A program made the position numbers and the translations under genes. A stretch of DNA of 8,693 bases from an uncultured Campylobacter sp. (GTDB taxonomy: Bacteria; Campylobacterota; Campylobacteria; Campylobacterales; Campylobacteraceae): positions 1 to 8,693 of the forward strand of contig NZ_CALKTL010000105.1 in the NCBI RefSeq assembly GCF_937997405.1, read 5' to 3'. Of the stretch, positions 6,602-8,693 are shown piece after piece. Within the stretch, counting starts at the first letter, position 1, and each line of letters begins with the position of its first letter. Below the pieces are notes generated by a model. It did no database searches, was not told the origin of the DNA, and saw only the letters and a program-made list of their open reading frames with translations.

Positions 6602-7775
6602 GAAAAAGGTTTTACTGGCGGTTTGCGGGAGTATCAGTTTTTACAAAGCGTTTGAAATTTTATCCGCTCTGAAAAAGTCGAATTTCGACGTCTATGTCGC
6701 GCTCAGCGACGGCGTGCAGGAGTTTGTCAGCTACAAAGCATTCGAGGCGCTGTGCGATCACCCCGTGCTTTGCAAAGCCAACGAAAACTGGCAGGCGGGC
6801 ATCAACCACATCGCTTATTCCAAGGTGGATTTGGTTTTGATCGCGCCTGCGACGGCAAATACTATAAACAAGCTCGCGTGGGGCGTCTGTGACAACGTAT
6901 TTTTAGAGGTGCTAAACGCGGCTTTCGCCCATGCAAAGGTAGTTATCGCGCCAGCCGCGAACCCCGCACTACTTGAAAATAACATCACAAAAAACTGCAT
7001 CGATATGCTAAAAGCGAGCGTGAATGCGTATTTTGTGGATCCGATAGAAAAAACCCTAGCTTGCGGAGATACCGGCAAGGGCGGACTAGCGAGCACCGAG
7101 GCGATTATGAAGACGCTAAAGCGCGCGCTTTACAACGATAAATTTTGGGAGGATAAAACCGTCATCATCACCGGAGGCGCGACGATCGAAAAGATCGATA
7201 GCGTGCGCGGCATTACGAATTTCTCCAGCGGCAAAACCTCCAAAGCAATTGCCGACGCGCTGTTTTATCTGGGTGCGGACGTGACGCTGATCTCTAGCAA
7301 CGAATATGAAAATTTACCATACAAGCTCGTTAAATTTGAAAGCACTATCGGTCTAAAATCGGCGCTTGACAGCACAAAATTCCCAGACGGCGCGTATTTG
7401 ATAATGGCCGCCGCGGTAAGCGACTACTCGCCGAAGGTGCGCTATAAAGATAAGGTAAAAAAAGCGGAGATCGGCGAAATTTGGAATTTACGCCTGGGCG
7501 AGAACGAGGATATCTTAAGCTCCGTGCGCGGAAATATCAAAAAGGTGGGCTTTAAACTAGAAACCGACCGCGAAAATGCCGTCGGCGAGGCCAAACGCAT
7601 GCTTAATGAAAAGCATCTCGACGCCGTCTGCCTAAACGTACTGGACGACATCATCAAGCTCGGCGGCGACGTCCTTAAGGTCACTTTCATCACGAAAAAC
7701 GATCAGGTCGTAATCGACACCGCGCCGAAGGACGAAGTAGCCCTAAAAATCGCGGCTGAGCTGAAAAAAATCTGA
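6594..7775 (+). CDS. coaBC: CoaBC, bifunctional phosphopantothenoylcysteine synthetase/decarboxylase
   Basis: Catalyses two steps of coenzyme A synthesis: CTP-dependent joining of cysteine to 4'-phosphopantothenate (CoaB), then FMN-dependent decarboxylation to 4'-phosphopantetheine (CoaC). The protein is 393 aa, close to the usual 400. The N-terminal flavoprotein CoaC domain (about 1-180) has CGSISFYKA (11-19), the catalytic-base His72 in NHIAYSK, IAPATANTINKLAWG (83-97), the active-site Asn123 in PAANPALLEN, and the clamp cysteine Cys157 in LACGDTGKGG. The CoaB domain (about 187-393) has ITGGATIEKID and the substrate-binding TNFSSGK (208-214) with Asn209, AAAVSDYSP, and KVGFKLETD. The Asn motif departs from the E. 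coli PxMNxxMW consensus (Met replaced by Ala, and no Met-Trp end), although the Asn is kept. The gene overlaps glmU by 8 nt and ends 3 nt before uppS, implying one transcript. It is the gene annotated dfp in C. jejuni. Confidence 0.96.
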   Translation: MNKKKVLLAVCGSISFYKAFEILSALKKSNFDVYVALSDGVQEFVSYKAFEALCDHPVLCKANENWQAGINHIAYSKVDLVLIAPATANTINKLAWGVCDNVFLEVLNAAFAHAKVVIAPAANPALLENNITKNCIDMLKASVNAYFVDPIEKTLACGDTGKGGLASTEAIMKTLKRALYNDKFWEDKTVIITGGATIEKIDSVRGITNFSSGKTSKAIADALFYLGADVTLISSNEYENLPYKLVKFESTIGLKSALDSTKFPDGAYLIMAAAVSDYSPKVRYKDKVKKAEIGEIWNLRLGENEDILSSVRGNIKKVGFKLETDRENAVGEAKRMLNEKHLDAVCLNVLDDIIKLGGDVLKVTFITKNDQVVIDTAPKDEVALKIAAELKKI

Positions 7776-7778
7776 TCC

Positions 7779-8456
7779 GTGAATAGCCTACATCATCTCG
7801 CTCTTGTGATGGACGGCAACGGGCGTTGGGCGAAAAAGCGCGGTCTGCTACGCACCGGCGGGCACGAAGCGGGCGCGGAGGTCGTGGAGCAGATCTGCGA
7901 GTTTTGCATTGACGAAGGCATCGCAAACCTCACACTCTACGCCTTTAGCACCGAAAATTGGAAGCGTCCGAAAAGCGAAGTGGAATTTTTGATGAAGTTG
8001 CTTCAAAAATTTCTAATTTCGCGCCGTGAAAAATTTATCCAAAACGGGATAAAATTCTATCCGATCGGCGACATATCGGCTTTTGAGGGCGATCTGCGAA
8101 GCGAGATCGAATATCTTTCAAATTTAACTCAAAACGGGCGAGCGCTAAATTTTAACCTAGCGATCAACTACGGCTCGCGAGACGAGATCGTGCGAGCGTG
8201 CGAGAGGCTGCTTGCAAGCGGCGAGCGACTAAGCGAAGCGGGCATCGGCGCGCATCTGGATACCGCGCACAGCGGCGACGTGGATCTGCTGGTGCGCACG
8301 GGCGGCGAGCAGCGGCTGTCGAATTTCTTGCTCTGGCAGGCGAGCTACGCCGAGCTTGCGTTTACGCCGACGCTGTGGCCGGATTTCACGCGCGAGGAGC
8401 TTGCGCGTATAGTGAACGATTTCCGCCGCAAACAGCGCCGCTTCGGCGGTCTTTGA
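7779..8456 (+). CDS. uppS: UppS, undecaprenyl diphosphate synthase
   Basis: cis-Prenyltransferase that extends farnesyl diphosphate with eight isopentenyl units to C55 undecaprenyl diphosphate, the precursor of the lipid carrier for peptidoglycan and surface glycans; it acts at the cytoplasmic face of the inner membrane. At 225 aa it is short compared with E. coli (253), the difference being at the termini. The diagnostic MDGNGRWAKKRG (11-22) carries the catalytic Asp12; His29, FSTENWKRP (56-64), RTGGEQRLSNFLLWQ (173-187; Arg173, Arg179, Ser181) and YAELAFTPTLWPDF (Glu192) follow in order, and RRFGGL ends the protein. E. coli has His where this protein has Gln178, a variation I believe is common. 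The start is GTG at 7779, 3 nt after the coaBC stop, with no clear Shine-Dalgarno; translation probably depends on ribosomes finishing coaBC. It is the last gene of the operon before a repeat-rich gap. Confidence 0.96.
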   Translation: MNSLHHLALVMDGNGRWAKKRGLLRTGGHEAGAEVVEQICEFCIDEGIANLTLYAFSTENWKRPKSEVEFLMKLLQKFLISRREKFIQNGIKFYPIGDISAFEGDLRSEIEYLSNLTQNGRALNFNLAINYGSRDEIVRACERLLASGERLSEAGIGAHLDTAHSGDVDLLVRTGGEQRLSNFLLWQASYAELAFTPTLWPDFTREELARIVNDFRRKQRRFGGL

Positions 8457-8487
8457 GCTACGGCGCAGTCGCTCTAACGGTCGCTTT

Positions 8488-8501
8488 AAATTTTAAAATT
8501 T
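8488..8501. repeat. AT-only palindrome 1 of the post-uppS tract
   Basis: AAATTTTAAAATTT is a perfect 14-bp palindrome, 31 bp after the uppS stop. It is the first of a run of related palindromes in this gap. Function is unknown; a bent-DNA or protein-binding site, or background from the AAATTT-rich genome, are all possible. Confidence 0.6.
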
Positions 8502-8528
8502 TAATTTGCAGAATTGCCTATGACGCAG

Positions 8529-8544
8529 TAAATTTTAAAATTTA
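8529..8544. repeat. AT-only palindrome 2, GC-clamped
   Basis: TAAATTTTAAAATTTA is a perfect 16-bp palindrome. It is flanked by GCAG (8525-8528) and CTGC (8547-8550), which can pair outside it with a 2-nt bulge, so the RNA could form an extended stem. It lies in unit 1 of the 78-bp repeat. Confidence 0.6.
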
Positions 8545-8567
8545 ATCTGCTGGCGCTCGCGATACCT

Positions 8568-8585
8568 TGAAATTTTAAAATTTCA
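8568..8585. repeat. AT-rich palindrome 3
   Basis: TGAAATTTTAAAATTTCA is a perfect 18-bp palindrome, the longest unbroken one in the gap; a U-G wobble and a C-G pair could extend it in RNA (8566-8587). Its counterpart in the second 78-bp unit has changed into the left half of a longer hairpin (8647-8678). Confidence 0.65.
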
Positions 8586-8587
8586 GG

Positions 8588-8619
8588 ATTTTAATTTACG
8601 GCGTCGTAAAATTTAAAAT
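8588..8619. repeat. Imperfect inverted repeat with GCGT loop
   Basis: ATTTTAATTTACG (8588-8600) can pair with CGTAAAATTTAAAAT (8605-8619) around the loop GCGT, with a 2-nt bulge (8611-8612). It spans the junction of the two 78-bp units. The GC pairs next to the loop make it more than a plain AT-rich coincidence, but the support is modest. Confidence 0.4.
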
Positions 8620-8646
8620 TTTAATTACGTAAGCGCGCGGTACCGT

Positions 8647-8678
8647 GAAATTTCAAAATTTTAGAATTTTAAAATTTC
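8647..8678. repeat. 14-bp near-perfect hairpin with TTAG tetraloop
   Basis: GAAATTTCAAAATT (8647-8660) and AATTTTAAAATTTC (8665-8678) pair over 14 positions with a single mismatch (C8654 with A8671) and a 4-nt loop. It has almost no GC pairs and no clean following T-run, so it is a poor classical intrinsic terminator, although it could help end the uppS transcript or a convergent one. Confidence 0.55.
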
Positions 8679-8693
8679 GTCCTTTTAAATTTA

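Larger units (their letters stand above)
8522..8677. repeat. Degenerate 78-bp tandem direct repeat (two units)
   Basis: Unit 1 (8522-8599) and unit 2 (8600-8677) align without gaps at an offset of 78 bp. The best block, 8555-8594 against 8633-8672, matches at 34 of 40 positions and includes GC-rich sequence (GC-CGCG-TACC) as well as the AT-rich palindrome, so it is not explained by AT content alone. The first 33 positions of the units are more diverged (about 21 of 33). Text after 8678 (CGTC then TTTTAAATTTA) looks like the start of a further unit cut off by the window. Nothing coding is evident in it. Confidence 0.6.

Noticed and set aside
8436..8448. GC stem CGCCG/CGGCG with short loop at the end of uppS, followed by TCTTT
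   Set aside because: It lies inside the codons for the conserved RRFGG tail, the stem is only 5 bp and the T-run is short, so it is not convincing as a terminator.
8198..8545. 115-aa open frame on the plus strand overlapping the end of uppS
   Set aside because: Its Arg/Ala-rich composition is what GC-rich uppS codons give when read out of frame, and it runs into the repeat tract; no ribosome site or family resemblance.
8488..8678. CRISPR-like array, because similar elements recur about every 40 bp
   Set aside because: The recurring elements are short self-palindromes that vary in sequence and length, the intervening segments are partly repeated themselves (78-bp unit), and no cas genes are present.

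Overview
The window reads as chromosomal DNA from a Campylobacterota bacterium, most likely a Campylobacter species. The evidence is the glmU-coaBC-uppS order, the match of the efflux operon to the C. jejuni Cj0606-Cj0608 arrangement, heavy use of the palindromic hexamer AAATTT in genes and gaps, and T-rich promoter-like gaps. The moderate GC content of the genes suits the oral, higher-GC Campylobacter group better than C. jejuni. That species-level placement is inference; no rRNA or marker gene here settles it.

Layout. Positions 1-4215, minus strand: a three-gene efflux operon transcribed macA, macB, then a TolC/NodT-like outer-membrane lipoprotein gene cut by the left edge. The genes are spaced by 13 bp each. 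Positions 4280-5149, minus strand: a ten-helix EamA/DMT transporter that starts with TTG; its Shine-Dalgarno sequence lies inside a 9-bp hairpin. Positions 5150-5299: the divergent promoter region. Positions 5300-8456, plus strand: a compact housekeeping operon glmU-coaBC-uppS (8-nt overlap, then a 3-nt gap). Positions 8457-8693: a non-coding tail made of AT-rich palindromes and a degenerate 78-bp tandem repeat that may run on past the window.

How the genes work together. MacA (periplasmic adaptor), MacB (inner-membrane ABC ATPase) and the outer-membrane channel form a complete tripartite exporter encoded in one operon. The plus-strand operon supplies envelope precursors: GlmU makes UDP-GlcNAc (consuming acetyl-CoA), CoaBC performs two middle steps of coenzyme A synthesis, and UppS makes the C55 lipid carrier for peptidoglycan and surface glycans.

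The protein-coding part is ordinary and well recognised; I found no new enzyme system. The parts least explained by known genes are the Shine-Dalgarno-masking hairpin before the transporter, the repeat/palindrome tract after uppS, and a poly-serine insert in MacA.
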